Notes: a model not told the origin generated them from the sequence alone. A stretch of DNA of 64,000 nt from Eudorina sp. 2006-703-Eu-15 (GCA_003117195.1 BDSI01000176.1:124001-188000), one strand, 5' to 3'. Positions 20,290 through 32,559 are shown, counted from the first letter of the stretch. Translations and numbers: made by a program.

Positions 20290-21782
20290 CTGGGCGCAGG
20301 AGGACGGTGGTGGAGGGGCTGCGGGTGCTGGAGGGGCTGTTTGCGGGAGGGGGAGGGGGGACGCACATCAGCTCCACGCGTACCCTAACCTGGCATGTGG
20401 CCTGGCCTGGCGTGGCCTGGCATGTTGCCTGGCCTGGCATGTTGCCTGGCCTGGCCTAACCTGGCCTGCCGTGTTGAGTACCAGCTCATCGCGCCCGATG
20501 ACTCCCCTCAGCCGCCCAGTCCATATCCAATGAAGGACGCCCTGACGTACGGGCCGTGCTGATCCACGGGCCCAACCCAAGGCACGCCAAACAAACAAAC
20601 AAACAAACAATCAGGAGGACTGGACCCCGGGGGGAGCGCTCTCCGTCCCCCGCTGGAAGGAGACCTGGAGGGGGCTTCCGGGACCGCCCTCCCCACCGCC
20701 CTCCCCACCGCCCTCCCCACCGCCCTCCCCGCCCCGCGTCCTCCGGTTTGACACGACCGCCGCGGTCTCCACGGAGGGGGAGAGGGCCGGCGAGGGACCC
20801 CAGCCATCCGGGTTGGGGGAGAGCACTGCTGTGCCGTTGAGGTCCCCCCCGGGCCTGCCTCAAACCAGCAGCGCTTGCGGGCAAACCGCTGTATGTGCGC
20901 ACCCCGGCTGGTCCCTTCAGGACCTCCGCACCCATGCAAGACTCTGGGGTTCCCGCCACACCCATCCCCCTCAGCGGCGGCGATGTCGGAGAAAGCCCCG
21001 CCCCGAGACAAGCCAGAGACACTCCTCGAGGCACGATCCCAACCCGAAGACGCCCGGGGGGGGGGGCGCGGTTCGCAGCTCGGCCCCGCAGTTGCCACAC
21101 CCACCCACCCTGGACCACCCCGCGGGCCGGGGTGGCGCAGTCGGTTCTGACCTTGGGGCCCCGCACGGCGCCCGGGGCGGGGCCCGTCGTGGTACCCGCG
21201 GCTCCCTCAGGTGACGCAGTCGGGGGCACCTCGCCGTGTCTGCGGCCCACGGAGACATCTCGGCCGGCCGTCACTCCAGCCCTGCCCGCGTGTGGGTCTG
21301 CAAACGGACCCCTCATCGGCGATTGAACCGTCCCGGAGGCTACTTCACGCGCGGTGTGGGTGGCTCAGGCGTCGCCACGACCCGGCGGGGGTCATCTGGC
21401 CAGGTGGGGGTCAGCCACATGCAGCAAGCACAGCAAGCGGAACAGGGTGAGTCGTGTGACCCATGGAGCGGGGCGCGCTGGGGTCGGCCCGTTGCTGACT
21501 TCGTTTACCTTCCGTCCTCAAGGCGCTCGAATCAAGTGTCGCACAACAATCAAGTGGCAGCCTCCCTAAGCGCTGATATCACGTAACAACCATAAAGTTG
21601 AAACCAATCGATTAGGTTAGAACATATTCACGGAACAAGTTTGAGCAAACGTTTCGTACTTGAATGACTTAACCGGACCAAGGAAGGTTGTGCGTCAATG
21701 GTGTCTTCCAAACCCAATCACAATGTCCCAGCCAAAATTCAAAACACATACACAGCTTGCGGATGCCCATATGAGTCCATCC
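20290..21782. other. SMG9 5' region, unresolved
   Basis: Probably holds the N-terminal SMG9 exons. On the minus strand an ATG at 21316 starts an open stretch (MRGPFADPHAGRAGVTAGRD) that reaches a GTCAGA donor near 21148. The region also has a CCTGGC/TGGCCTGGC repeat (about 20390-20470) and a CCGCCCTCCCCA repeat (about 20690-20735). Confidence 0.4.
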
Positions 21783-22683
21783 CTAAGGACCACTGTCTGC
21801 CTGATGTGTTCTTTCCACCGTTTCGGTCGACCAGGTGTCGCAGCACTGTACGGCAGTAGCTGAGCATGTGCGTGGGTCGATGTACAGAAGGTTATTTACG
21901 GCGAGGAGCATGCACTGCGGTTGCTCATGGTGGCACTGAGCTTCATAATGCACGCCGTTCGTTGCACCGAGCACAAGAAAGAGCAATGGCGGATAAGTGC
22001 CGTTCAGAACTTGCGTCGCTTGCCGTACGGTCATTCCAGCAGGGCTCCACGATGGGCGCATGCATGAATGCGCGTGCTTGGCTGTGCAGGCATGGCTAGT
22101 ACGTTTGTTGCGTTGCAATTGTTCCGCGACCCTCTCTGCCAGGCACCCGACCCCCACGACCCTCCCTGCCAGGCACCCGACCCCCACGACCCTCTCTGCC
22201 AGGCACCTGACCCCCGCGACCCTCTCTGCAGGCACCCGACCCCCACGACCCTCTCTGCCAGGCACCTGACCCCCGCGACCCTCTCTGCAGGCACCCGACC
22301 CCCGCGACCCTCTCTGCCAGGCACCTGACCCCCGCGACCCTCTCTGCCAGGCACCTGACCCCCGCGACCCTCTCTGCCAGGCACCTGACCCCCGCGACCC
22401 TCTCTGCCAGGCACCCGACCCCCGCGACCCTCTCTGCCAGGCAGGGTCGTGAGCCGGGTACAAACAAATCCTGGACGGGTACAACCCTGTGCGTTCCGTC
22501 ATCAAGGTACATACATTGCGCAGGAGCTGCACCGTGACCAGGTGCCAACACAAACCCGTCGACTCCGTTGCCCAAGCACTCGTTCTCGTGCGCTTCAGTC
22601 ACAATGCCGTACGGCACGCGCATGTGGCGACGTTCATTCGTTGCTAGGAGCAGTGGCACTTCGAATGGATCTATCGATCAAGG
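21783..22683 (-). CDS. Unidentified gene spanning a 30-bp minisatellite
   Basis: Two protein-like minus-strand stretches flank the minisatellite. The upstream one (about 22683-22445) reads in part MRVPYGIVTEAHENECLGNG and DDGTHRVVPVQDLFVPGS. The downstream one (about 22040-21860) reads in part QVLNGTYPPLLFLVLGATNG and CMLLAVNNLLYIDPRTC. I do not recognise either. Whether the repeat is intronic or coding is unclear: most units are 30 bp and would add ten codons, but some are 29 bp and shift the frame. Start and stop are not established, so coordinates mark the extent of the signal only. Confidence 0.3.
22127..22445. repeat. 30-bp minisatellite, about eleven units
   Basis: Head-to-tail units of the form CTCTCTGCCAGGCACCTGAC followed by CCCCGCGACC. 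Units vary between CACGAC and CGCGAC and between CCCGAC and CTGAC. At least two units have lost one C (CTCTCTGCAGG), making them 29 bp. Confidence 0.95.
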
Positions 22684-22748
22684 TTGTTACAGCGGACCCC
22701 GTGGCCGCCTCCCCGTACCTGACCCCGTACACACTAAGAACGCTGAGC

Positions 22749-22811
22749 AAACTATTGGGCGCCGCTCGGCCCCTCGCATCTCACGCACTCCTGTTCTGCC
22801 TGCTTAAATAA
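22749..22811 (+). repeat. Dispersed AAATAA-ended repeat, copy 1
   Basis: Runs from AAACTATTGGGCGCCGCTCG to TGCCTGCTTAAATAA. Copies 2 (26535-26570, truncated at its left side) and 3 (54743-54805) share the right end exactly or almost exactly. A common 3' end with variable 5' truncation fits a non-autonomous retroposon (SINE-like). Confidence 0.8.
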
Positions 22812-23345
22812 CTCACTTAGCACACTGCAAAGAAAGCTAAGGAACCGCGCCGCCTTGCAAGCAGCACCGCAGAATTGAAAACCGCGCCGCCTCGGAAGCA
22901 GCACCGCACCTGCACCGACCACAGCCAAGCAGCCGCACCAAGGACCGGGAAAGAAACAAACCATGCCCGGCGCTGCCCGCCACATGCTGCTACCTCCCAA
23001 AGTAAGACCCTCTGGCGCGAACGGAGGCGACTCAACCCTCCAAACACTCTCCGACGCCCGCCTCAAGACACGCCTCGACCCTCCCTGTCACGCTTGCTCC
23101 CCCAGCTCCATTCCCCCCCTCTGAGGCCCCTCCCTAACCGCACGGCAGCATTAGGCCGTGATGACGGGCGCTGTGCACTTCTCCTGCTCCCCCACTACCG
23201 CCGGGATGGGGTGCTGCGGCCCCTCCCGGTCCCAGCCGCGGCGGGGAACACCAAGTGCTGCATCAATCGCTGTCGCGCACAGTTGTCCGCCACCGTCGAA
23301 GCGCGCACAGTGTCCCGCGGCGACGCCGCCGCTGCCCTCTCAGCC

Positions 23346-23484
23346 GCCACCGCCACCGCCACCGCCACCGCCACCGCCACCGCCACCGCCACCGCCACCG
23401 CCACCGCCACCGCCACCGCCACCGCCACCGCCACCGCCACCGCCACCGCCACCGCCACCGCCACCGCCACCGCCACCGCCACCG
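23346..23484. repeat. CCACCG hexanucleotide array
   Basis: About 23 uninterrupted CCACCG/CCGCCA units. It generates long Pro-Pro, Thr-Ala or His-Arg frames depending on phase, so the overlapping open frames are not evidence of a gene. Confidence 0.97.
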
Positions 23485-25930
23485 CCTGTCTGCGGCGGGG
23501 CGTCGTCCGCGAGGCGGTGCGGGTTCCTTCAGCACTTGGGTGCATCACCTGACGTGCCGCGGGCGAGGGCCTTGGCGGTGGTGCCCGGAGATATCCGGGC
23601 TATGTGCTTAGTGGTGCTTAAGGGGCCACTGTCCACCACTAGCAGGTACCAGAAGGCTGTAATCGATAATACTTCTTAACCTGTGGGCGTTCAGTAGTAA
23701 TGAGCCGCGGGTGGACGGGGCTCTGACGCGCTCAACGGCCCCGTGGCGCCATCGCTAGGTTTGGGCGTTTTTTTCGGCCCTGTGGGACCGTACGGGCAGG
23801 CCCCTGATGGTGGCTCGCGAGCCCCCGTATCTCTCCGAGACTACGGGCCACCGCTGGAGAAGTGACCCCGCCTTGGTTGGGGTGGTGGGGGTGGCTCGCT
23901 AATAGGGGCGCCCTGGTGGCTAACTCCCCCTGACCGGGCTTTATCCCTAGCCGGGGTTGGTTCTCAGGAACGGGGTGGTTCCCTGGGTAGTGTGGGCCCG
24001 GGGAGTGTTTCGGTGCGTTTGCGGAGCCTGTCCGGTGCGCCATGGTGGCGCCAGTTCGTTTAGGCAGTGTATGGTGAGGAAGCTTCGGCTGTGGCCGTTG
24101 CCTGTCACCGATGACCCTAGCGGGGTCCGCTGTAACATCCTCCTTAATAACAAAAAACGAGAGCCCTCGCCGCACGGGGAACTCGCGGCAGGCCAAACAG
24201 ACAGTGGCGGCGGGACGACGGATAAGAGCAGTTGATTGGCCCCTAGCCACACCCCACAGGGGGGGGGGGCACTCTCTGGAGACTGTCGGCTCTGATTGTC
24301 CGTACGACGTCGTTGAACGCAACTGTGACAGGCTGTACGGCAGGCTGTACGGCAGCCGCTGGACTGGGACGCCGGGAGTGAAGCGCGTACGGCAAGGGCA
24401 CGTGCGCGATTGGCTTTGCGCCTCCTCCTCCTCGCTCGGCAAGGCCAGGCTAGCTGCGCCCATTGCAGACGGCCACCACCGGGAAAACCTCTGCTGTGCC
24501 GCACGTCGTGATGTAGTCCGTACATTCATTGACGCCTCGTGAGCCGGGGGCGCTTTGGGGGAAAACCACCAGGTAACAAAATCCGCTCCTCCTCGCTCCT
24601 CGCTGCCTAATCTCGCCAAAATTAACTCTTCCGTGCGCCGTCAGCCGTCAGCCAACGACAACGCGTCGGGGACGGTCATAGTGTACATCTAAGGATCCTC
24701 ACCTGCCGGGTCAGGTCAGGTCAGGTCAGGTCGGGTCGGGGCAACCGAGAGGCCGTCGGCCCACCGCCGGCCGCAACCGACACAGCGCAAAAGACCCCGA
24801 CCAGCGCACTCTCCGGGCCCACACGAAGCTCACTGTCCGGGCCCACATGAACAGATGCACACCCCCCGCCCACACATACCCCGGGTGATGGTGGTGGCGG
24901 TGGTATAGGTGGGTGCATCTGCCAGCTTGCTCTGTCACCTTGGATTTTGCAGCTGCTCATCATCAACCGTTGCGCGCACACGCACACGCCCACGAACCCT
25001 AAACCCCCCTCTCTGCGGTCTCGCCGCGTTCTCCGCAGCTCGGGGAACACGCCGCCGCGGGACGTGGGATCGACACGATATGCTCTCTGTACGTATGTGT
25101 GTATGCAAAATCGTGGTCCTGGAACACCCCTGACAAACCCACTCGCAACGCCTGCGCTTCCAATTTCACATGGGCGACAATATTCAGCATTTCACCACCG
25201 TGTACAGGTCAACGCAACCCCAACCGACATCGACTTCGAGCCCGATCGAAAGCTCACGCGTGCGATCCATACATACTGACACACACAAACACACACGCCA
25301 TCCCCCGAATCCCCATCTCCCAGGCACCCGCATCCCTCCCCGGCACCGCATCCCTTCCAAGCTCAGGACAGGCTCACCTCAGAGCCAGGCCTACCGCGTC
25401 CTCACACTCCAGGGGCAGCTCTGCAGGCAGCTCCCTTGCTCCGTGCCATTACGCCGGGCCGGGGCGTGCCTGCTCCGCCCCCCCTTTTTCCCCTTTCCCC
25501 TCCCCCCCACACACATTCACCACACCGCTCACCATGACGATGATCAACATCAACCGCACCTTGTCATCTTTTTGCTCAATCACATGTCCCACGGAGCCGC
25601 CGCAGCATATCCGTCCAGGGCGGCACAGGCGTCCCCTTGAACCCCCTCCCTCGCCCTCACCGGTCCACGCTGAACAACGTATGGGGGGCACCGCCCGACC
25701 CCTCACGGGGCCCCCTCGCCCTCGCCCTCGCCTCGCCTCGCCTCGCGAGAGAGACCAACCGGTGGCGGGCTGCTGCAACGCACGTCCGGGGAAGGATCCT
25801 CCAGCGAGGCCGACAGGCGCCGAAAGACTCTCCTCCTCCCGCGGTTCTTCTCCGGCTGGCGCTGTGCGGTGGGGCCCAGTGGCGTGGCGCCCCTACTGCC
25901 CACTGCCCCCGAGCCGCGTCCGCCAGTCCG

Positions 25931-28900
25931 CTAGCACGTGACCGCCGGCCGACCCGCCGTACGTCGAGGGCGCTCCGCGGGGTGAGGAGCCATCTGCGGC
26001 TCGTTCCTGCGAGGGCCTGGTTGGGCCCAGGGGGAAGGGGGAGGCAGGACAGGACACACGCACAGGGAAGGGTTGGAGGAGGGGGGAGGCAAGGGGCAGA
26101 TGTCTTTGTTGTTCCTGAAGACAATAAATCCCCCGAGCCCGTCGCGGGGTGGCCAGGCTCGCGGAGACAGCGAGACACACCGACTGCGCCTATGAGCGAT
26201 TGCACTCATGAGCAGCACACAGCCCCCAAACCCCTCCCTGCACCCCGTCCCCAAGTGCGCGGTGCATCGTTCGCCGCACATGGCATTCCCACCCAACCCA
26301 ACCCCACCCTGGCGCCCCCGCCCACCCACCCACCTGACGGCCCCCGACTCGCCACCCGTCGACCCGTCGAACGAGGTGCCGCCCAGACGGAACCCAAACC
26401 GCTCAAAGGTCGCGCCGTTGCCGTTGCCATTGCCGTTGCCATTGCTGCCGGCGTAGACCTGCAGAGTAAGGATATTCCCAGAAGGAGCATCCGGAGGGCA
26501 GCAGACGTGTCACCGGGGAGAGCTACCGGAGACCACATGTCACGCCCTCCTGTTCTGCCTGCTTAAATAACACACGAGCCGTGCACGGACATATCGAATT
26601 CGCCAATACGGCAGGATCGCCGCAATGCAGAACCGCGGTGTCCCCCTTCCCCGGGACCTCCCCAGCCCCGCGTCCACGTCCACCTCCTAAGGGCCGGTGC
26701 GGTACCGGAGCCAATGAATGCATCCCCCCTCTCGGCCCCTCGCACAGACCGACCCACGGTTCCCAGACCGACCCATGGGTCCGTTCCGTCCGTCCTCACC
26801 GTCTCCGCTTCCTTGGTCGCCACGGGCCGGCCCCAGCCCCAGGGGCTGCCGCCGCTCGAGGCGCTGGTCTTCCCGCCGGCGCCCACCGAGGGGATCCCCA
26901 GGGCAGCCGCCTCCTCCTCCTCGTTTTGGAGCTCCTCCTCGCCCTCCTCAATCTCTGCCGGGGGCGTGGGAGCGCCCAAGGAGGCAACCGCCGTGAGAGG
27001 CAAACAACCATGCCAAGCGCTTTATCCCCGGTCAAAAGGACAGGTTTTCTCGTGCCCCCAGCGGCCGCAAAAGGCCTCCAAGCCCCCCTGCACCCGCCGG
27101 TGCGCCCAGCTGCTGCCATCACGTCTGTCCTGTCATTGCGGCCCCACAGGCAGGATAACGGCCGCCCCCCCCCGTCCCCGCCCCCCCCGTCCCCGCCCCC
27201 CCCGTCCCGCCCCCCCCGTCCCCGCCCCCCCCCGTCCCCGCCCCCCCCCCGTCCCCGCCCCCCCCCCAGTTCCCCGCCCCCCCCCCGTTCCCGCCTGCCG
27301 CTCACCTTGTTGCAGCAGCTTGATGGCCTCCTCCAGGGTGCTCTTCATGGCGATCTGGCTCTGCGCCACCTGCGCCCGCAACGCCAGGTTCTCGCTCTCC
27401 ATCTCCGCAATCTTCATCTCCAGGTCCTCGCGGGCCTTCAGACTCACACTCAACTCCATCTTGAGCCGCGCAATCTGGACACAACCGCAGTGCAGCAGTG
27501 GTGACAGCAGCAGCGGCAGTGGTTACAGCAGCGGCGGAGACAGCAGCAGCGAAGGGAGTAGCGGTGGGTTGGGGCGGGCGGGCGGGGCCAGCAGCAGCAT
27601 GCGCCGATGATAAAGCTCAAATGAACCCCTCGCGAGGTTATGCCTCCGGCCAGCTGGACGGCGGCTTCATAAGCGTGTAAAGTCTAAGACTAAGAAGGGT
27701 CAGTGGGCCCGCGGGGGTCGTCCAACGGCACTCGCCAACGGTGCCACCCACCTCCGAGTCCACCCGATCCCTTCATCCCCCACCACACGCTCATGACGTG
27801 GTGGGCCCTATACGGGATGTGGCAATGGGGCGCCCAAGCTACGCCCAGCTACGCCCAAGTGGTGCGACATGGCTCCGAAGTCGCAAAGTAGCCAACCCCC
27901 GGCCCTCGCGCCATCCGAGTCGTGTGCCGTCCATCTCTTCGGATGCCAGCGTCATCAGACATGGACTGCCCACCTGCGCTTTCGACGCCTGCAGCTCCTC
28001 CGACTTCCTGGACAGCTCGTACTGAGCGGTGCGGGCCAGCGCCCGGTACTGCCGCATCTCCCTGTGGGGGTCAGGTAAGGGGGCGAACAGAACACGTGAG
28101 GAAGGCGAGAGGGAGGGCGGCAGCAGGGCCGCAAACCTTCAGCACACCATCCTCACAAGCACCGCCCAACAAGCGGCGCGATAGGCAGAGGGGACAGAGG
28201 GGAGAGAATCATATAACCGCTGCTTCACTGGACCGGGGTGCGCGCGCGCCGTACGCACATGTCGTGCACACACACACAGCCCGTGGACCCAAACGCCCCT
28301 ACAAACTTCTGACACCATCAATACCACAACCTCCGTTCGCCACCGCGGTGGGACAGACCAACTCAGGTCCCCTGACCAATCACACACACACATGGTAGGG
28401 GGCAGACCCCAGGGACAACAACCCAGCAACCCGCCGTGACTCCTGCGGCAGTGCACTTACGCTGCCCAGGCCTGGAGCTTGCCTTCCCGTGTCGTCGTCA
28501 TGCCGTTGACCAGCAACGCCGCTTGCCCCGGGTTGTTGCCCCTGCAGCACGTCATCAACGCGGAGTTGCAGGCGCAGCGTGAAGAGCCGCATCCCCCCTC
28601 CGGCTCCCGCCGATGTGCAACTCAGCTGCGCACCCCCCGCGGCGCAACCACCCACCAGACCAGAGCGGCCCGGATCCCCCATCCGCACCCACCCACCCAC
28701 CCACCCACCCATCCATCCACACCCGGGTCCCATCTCCAGACCCACCCGCACCCGCAATGCGCCCGGCGGGTGACCCCACAGACCCTCCCAAGCTCAGCAG
28801 CCCCCCTGACAGCCCCCTGGCTGCAGTACCGGGCGATGCATGCGGCCATCTCTCTTCCCTCCCCTTCGCCCCCCCTCCCCCCCCGGGGCGACCGAACCCC

Positions 28901-30278
28901 CCCTCGGACCCACTCTTCCGTCCCCGGGAACCCACTTCCGCACGCATCCCTTCGCACCGCTCCTCCTGCTGCTGCTGCTGCTGCTGCGCACATACATCTG
29001 CACTTCCAGGAACCCCGCCAGCTAACGAGCCAGCCAGCCAGCCAGCCAGCCAGCCGAAGGACATCAGCCGACGGCCCCCCGGGCAGCGCCCTTTTCGGGC
29101 TGTCTCAGAACCCCCTCCCCCCTCTCGCTTGGAGCCGCGGCCCGCGCACACCCCGGAGTGAGTCCTGCCCTTGGGGCCCCCCCGCCCGGCAGCTGAGCCC
29201 CACCCACCCACCCACCCACCCACGTCACGCACCAGTTGTCCTGCACCTCCACGCCGTTGTCGTCCTGGTCGCCGAGCGCCAGCACGCTGTTCCCGCCGCC
29301 TTGCCAGGCCAGTGTCGCACGTGAGTCGTGATCGACAAGGACGTACCTGCCGTACGTACGTACGGGACGATATGGCAAGCCAGGGCGCGCCAGGGTGGGG
29401 CGAGGGTGGGGGTTAATGGAAATTGCTAGGCAGACTGAAGCTGCGCTGCTGCAGATTGGGGGTGGGGGTAGGAACGTACAGGAACAGACATCAACCCGTC
29501 CACCATCCAGCGCAGGGGGTGTCGAGGCAGCGACCCGATGCTGCCGAGTGATCGCCTCCCCAGCCGCAAACCATCCCTACTTGTATTCGTAAACAGAGCC
29601 CGCCGGCAGTTCCACGGTGGCCACCCAGCGGTCTCCTTCCGTCCAGTCGAGGACCAGGGCCTGGTTGACATCCCAGGACCCCAGTTTGGGATGCGAGCCG
29701 ATGATTTTGACGGACTGGCCGTAGCTGGTCCGGTACTTGAGACAGAACTTGACCTGCGCAGCGCAGCGCAGCGCGAGCCGCCGAGACTTGAGCTACGCAG
29801 CCCCCGCAGGGTCCAGTGCTGGAACAGCCGGATGGCTTTAGCAGCGACCGGTCAAGGCAGGGTGAGGTTGAAGCCGAGCCAGAGCGCAATGGCATCTGTG
29901 CGCCCAAACGGCTGCCATCGTGCGCACACGCGCGGTCATCAACTAGGGCTTCTGAACCAGCTCGCAAGGCCAAGCAAATATGTCCATACATATAAGCAAT
30001 CGTCATCGGCGCTCCTCGATCATTGGGCAATGACAAAAGGAACCGTTACTACGGGTTTCATGCTCAGGAGGTGGTTTGGGGACAGTCGCCGGCAGGGAAA
30101 CAGCGCGCCAACATGGAAGAAGCCTCACCTGGACAACGGCAGAATCGTCTACTCCATCAACTACAAGTTTCCGCAGGGAGCTTGACTTGCCGTCGTTCCC
30201 CACAAGTGCCATCGCACTCGAATTTGGCGCAGGACTGCTGCCAGGCCTGAATGCTGCCACCGCAGTGATGCCTCGCAT
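25931..30278 (-). CDS. CBM20 starch-binding coiled-coil protein, plastid type
   Basis: A starch-granule binding protein by domain content. Exons: 30278-30129, 29753-29581, 29346-29233, 28541-28461, 28061-27974, 27474-27306, 26954-26800, 26458-26334 and a probable last one, 26006-25931 (ending TAG). All junction phases agree and give 376 residues. Residues 1-45 (MRGITAVAAFRPGSSPAPNS) resemble a chloroplast transit peptide. A CBM20 domain follows: VKFCLKYRTSYGQSVKIIGS, GSWDVNQALVLDWTEGDRW, KYVLVDHDSRATLAW and VEVQDNWGNNPGQAALLVNG. Then come heptad-rich segments (REGKLQAWAAEMRQYRALAR, REDLEMKIAEMESENLALRA), an acidic run (EIEEGEEELQNEEEEAA) and a Gly/Asn-Gly tail. Enzymatic domains are absent, so it is a scaffold or targeting factor, not a glucanotransferase or dikinase. 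The 3' end could instead continue through exon-like pieces near 25.4-25.6 kb. Confidence 0.84.
26535..26570 (+). repeat. Dispersed AAATAA-ended repeat, copy 2 (truncated)
   Basis: Only the right half is present (CATGTCACGCCCTCCTGTTC to TGCTTAAATAA), inside the CBM20 gene intron between 26459 and 26799, on the strand opposite to the gene. Confidence 0.75.
27160..27298. repeat. C-tract minisatellite in a CBM20-gene intron
   Basis: Repeated CCCCCCCGTCCCCG-type units with C runs of six to nine. It sits directly downstream of the donor at 27305, on the transcribed strand as G-runs, so the intron RNA could form G-quadruplexes. Confidence 0.92.
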
Positions 30279-31022
30279 GCTGGCGCGTTCACTGCACGTG
30301 TATCCTGTGCAAGCGATGGATAACGATTTCGCTTTAACCGCCACTCTCGCCGCTAGAGGGCGCTCCACCTATCTTCCTTTGTGTATTTTTCACCTTGAAA
30401 GCGCCGCCATGTGATGCCAGCTGCTGGCATTGATACGTTCAGGGTAGCCGGGCAAGTAGAGCAGTGCAGGCCCAACATGGACTTGCCGCGAAATGCTTGC
30501 ATTGGTAATACCAATTCCTGATTACGTCCCTGCAGTTTGCAGGCCCTAGTCGACGACGGACTCGCACACTGCATGGTGTCAACCCCAAAGCCTGCCCGGC
30601 CGGATACGCCCCAAATGGGTCGTGTCGAAATTCACGTGCAGTAAGCCTATGCCAAGTATGTCAGCGTTGAACATTCACAATACGAGCTGGCACTCTGTTG
30701 GTGTAAAACCTCAAACACGTACGACGCATTGTACTCAAAGGCGGATACAAGCGACCCCAAAGACAATTACACTGCTGTGAATTAAAATATGTCATAAACG
30801 GTGTATTATCATGAATTTCAAGCTGGAGGGAGTCCGCGGGAGAAGGATGAATTTTAGCTTCAGCTTCTAGCCTGCCTGCGCTTAAAGGGCAGTCCTGCGT
30901 ATGCGGCATGAGGGTACAGGCGCCGCAGCTCTTTGTGGAAAGGATGCATGGCTTCGGGAGTGAACTGCTACGCGTTTGTATTGTGCCATATGCAGCCGAT
31001 GCCTTCTTCGTGTCTTTTAAGA
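30279..31022. other. CBM20 gene upstream region
   Basis: AT-richer intergenic DNA. It should contain the CBM20 gene promoter and the 3' flank of the next small gene. No named element is visible. Confidence 0.4.
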
Positions 31023-31772
31023 TCAGTCCTTCGCGTTGCAAGAACTCAGATCTCCAGGACAGGCCGCGTATCCCATGCGGAGGCCATCCACTCGCGAAGA
31101 CCTGCCATGTGACGGGAAACACAGTGTTCCTCACTAACAGTTGGATTTGACAGCTGACATCCCTTGCTCTTGGGATGTTAGACTGACAAATTCAACACTA
31201 CGGTAACACACCATTGTTGCACACGAAACATTGTACGGCACCTTGCGTAGACGTCGATGACCGTCTTGCATGTACATCGGAGATGTATAGGGGTGCCCCC
31301 GAGCCCCGCCCGCTTGATGACACGTGCTAACAACTGCTGTACCTGTGCGGCCGACTGCCCACGGCGGTCCCTTCACTTGAGCACTGCAGGAGCGGACGAC
31401 GCACCCAGCTGTCGCACTGACGGTCGCAGACCTCACCTGCCCAGATGATGATCATTATCATCATCATGCACCTCCAGGGCGATGTCGATGTGCTGCCTTG
31501 ATCGCAGCCCCACCACTTAATGACTTTTACCCCACTCATGCAAAATATCGATGCGGTACCGACCCCGCACTCTGTATGCATCCCATGATCACCGAGGGGA
31601 GGGGGTACAGGAAAATAGTAGACATTTTGAAAAGCTGCGCTGCTGCCAGAGCAACAGTCCGTGTGGAATAAGGTACAGATCGCCAGCGACGATGACGACG
31701 TAGGCGTCGTTGGTGTCAAAACGCAGTACCGAAAAACGGAGACATGTACGTTGTTTAATGCAAATTCCGAAC
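31023..31772 (-). CDS. Unidentified gene, four exon-like segments
   Basis: I do not recognise the product. Segments with splice signals: 31772-31677 (RFSVLRFDTNDAYVVIVAGD), 31496-31437 (HIDIALEVHDDDNDHHLG, donor GTGAGG), 31342-31242 (QQLLARVIKRAGLGGTPIHL) and 31101-31023 (VDGLRMGYAACPGDLSSCNA, ending TGA). The first pair and the last pair join in phase. The middle junction does not, so either a small exon is missing or one frame is wrong. A dispersed repeat (31600-31660) sits in the first intron. The 5' end is not found. Composition is closer to 50% GC than that of the large genes. Confidence 0.35.
31600..31660 (+). repeat. Dispersed repeat related to 8430-8490
   Basis: GGGGGTACAGGAAAATAGTA, then GACATTTTGAAAAGCTGCGC and TGCTGCCAGAGC. 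See the copy in the PHOT intron. Confidence 0.75.
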
Positions 31773-32559
31773 CTGAGTCGGACGGTTGAGTGGCCCGCTG
31801 GCGGCGTGTAAGCAACAGAAGCCCTAGCTGCCAACGTCCACGATCAAGCAGGGAATACTGTTGATGTATCAAAGAAACATAAAAAACTGGCTGCTGTCGG
31901 AAGCGCTGCAACTAAGGAGTCCGAAACGCTGCCCTGTCATGCGAGTGTACCTCCCGCCCGAACCCCCCGCCCGAATTCTCACCCCACCCGAGCTCTTGAG
32001 GTCAACACGCAGAACCCGCAAATAAAGGAGGGGGACACGTGAGGGCATTCACACGCGACGCCGTTACAGCAGCCAGCACACAGAGTCGCAATCCCACGCC
32101 AGCCTGCAGAGTGATGAGCAGGTGCCCGCAGGTGCACCGCCAAACAGACGCCAACCCGATTATTGCATCGGAGACATTCAACTTCGGCATTTGCCCCAAA
32201 AGTCCTGCTACGCAAATCCCAAGCCCTGCAACGTGGACACATAGACTGTAATCGACCGTTGTACGCCAATGAACTCGGGTCTCCTGACATGCCCGATTCT
32301 ACAGCTCCCCGATGCCGGCTGCACGTCGCCTTCCTCACCGCCCCGCTCTCCGGATCCAAACAAGCTAGAGCGGACAACAACAGGAGGAGGGGCAACGCCA
32401 GCATCCGTCTCAAATGTCGTGCTTTGCTGGTGCGAGCCCTGACAGAGATCGGTTGCTGTGGCCCGGCTCGTGAAAGTGCCGTTGTGCTGGCCGTGGTCAG
32501 CGGCCCGGCTGCTCCTCCGCAACGCATGCGACCTGCCCAGCACGACGTAACGCGCCCCC
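31773..32559. other. NAC-beta 3' flank
   Basis: Mostly the 3' flank of the NAC beta gene. A minus-strand TGTAA, the usual green-algal polyadenylation signal, occurs at 32068-32064. An ATG-initiated open frame (32527-31979) begins only 33 bp past the NAC stop and I treat it as chance. Confidence 0.4.

Larger units (their letters stand above)
22684..25930. other. Repeat-rich gap without a firm gene
   Basis: Holds one copy of a dispersed AAATAA-ended sequence (22749-22811), the CCACCG array, and an unusual single-copy-looking block at about 23560-24180 that ends in an A-rich AACAAAAAACGAGAG stretch and could be the end of a retroelement. On the minus strand, exon-like pieces with good donors occur at about 25640-25530 (HVIEQKDDKVRLMLIIVM) and 25425-25380 (LPLECEDAVGLALR). 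They may be a longer 3' end of the CBM20 gene or another gene. Confidence 0.4.

Noticed and set aside
23158..23679. Poly-proline frame over the CCACCG array
   Set aside because: A by-product of a hexanucleotide repeat; the same bases give open frames in several phases on both strands.
23732..24619. 295-codon minus-strand frame
   Set aside because: No ATG-based start with support, no domain, and poor composition; the block looks more like repeat or retroelement DNA.
31979..32527. 182-codon ATG frame on the minus strand with a hydrophobic stretch, just after the NAC-beta stop
   Set aside because: Lies in the expected 3' untranslated region, has no splice structure and no recognisable domain.
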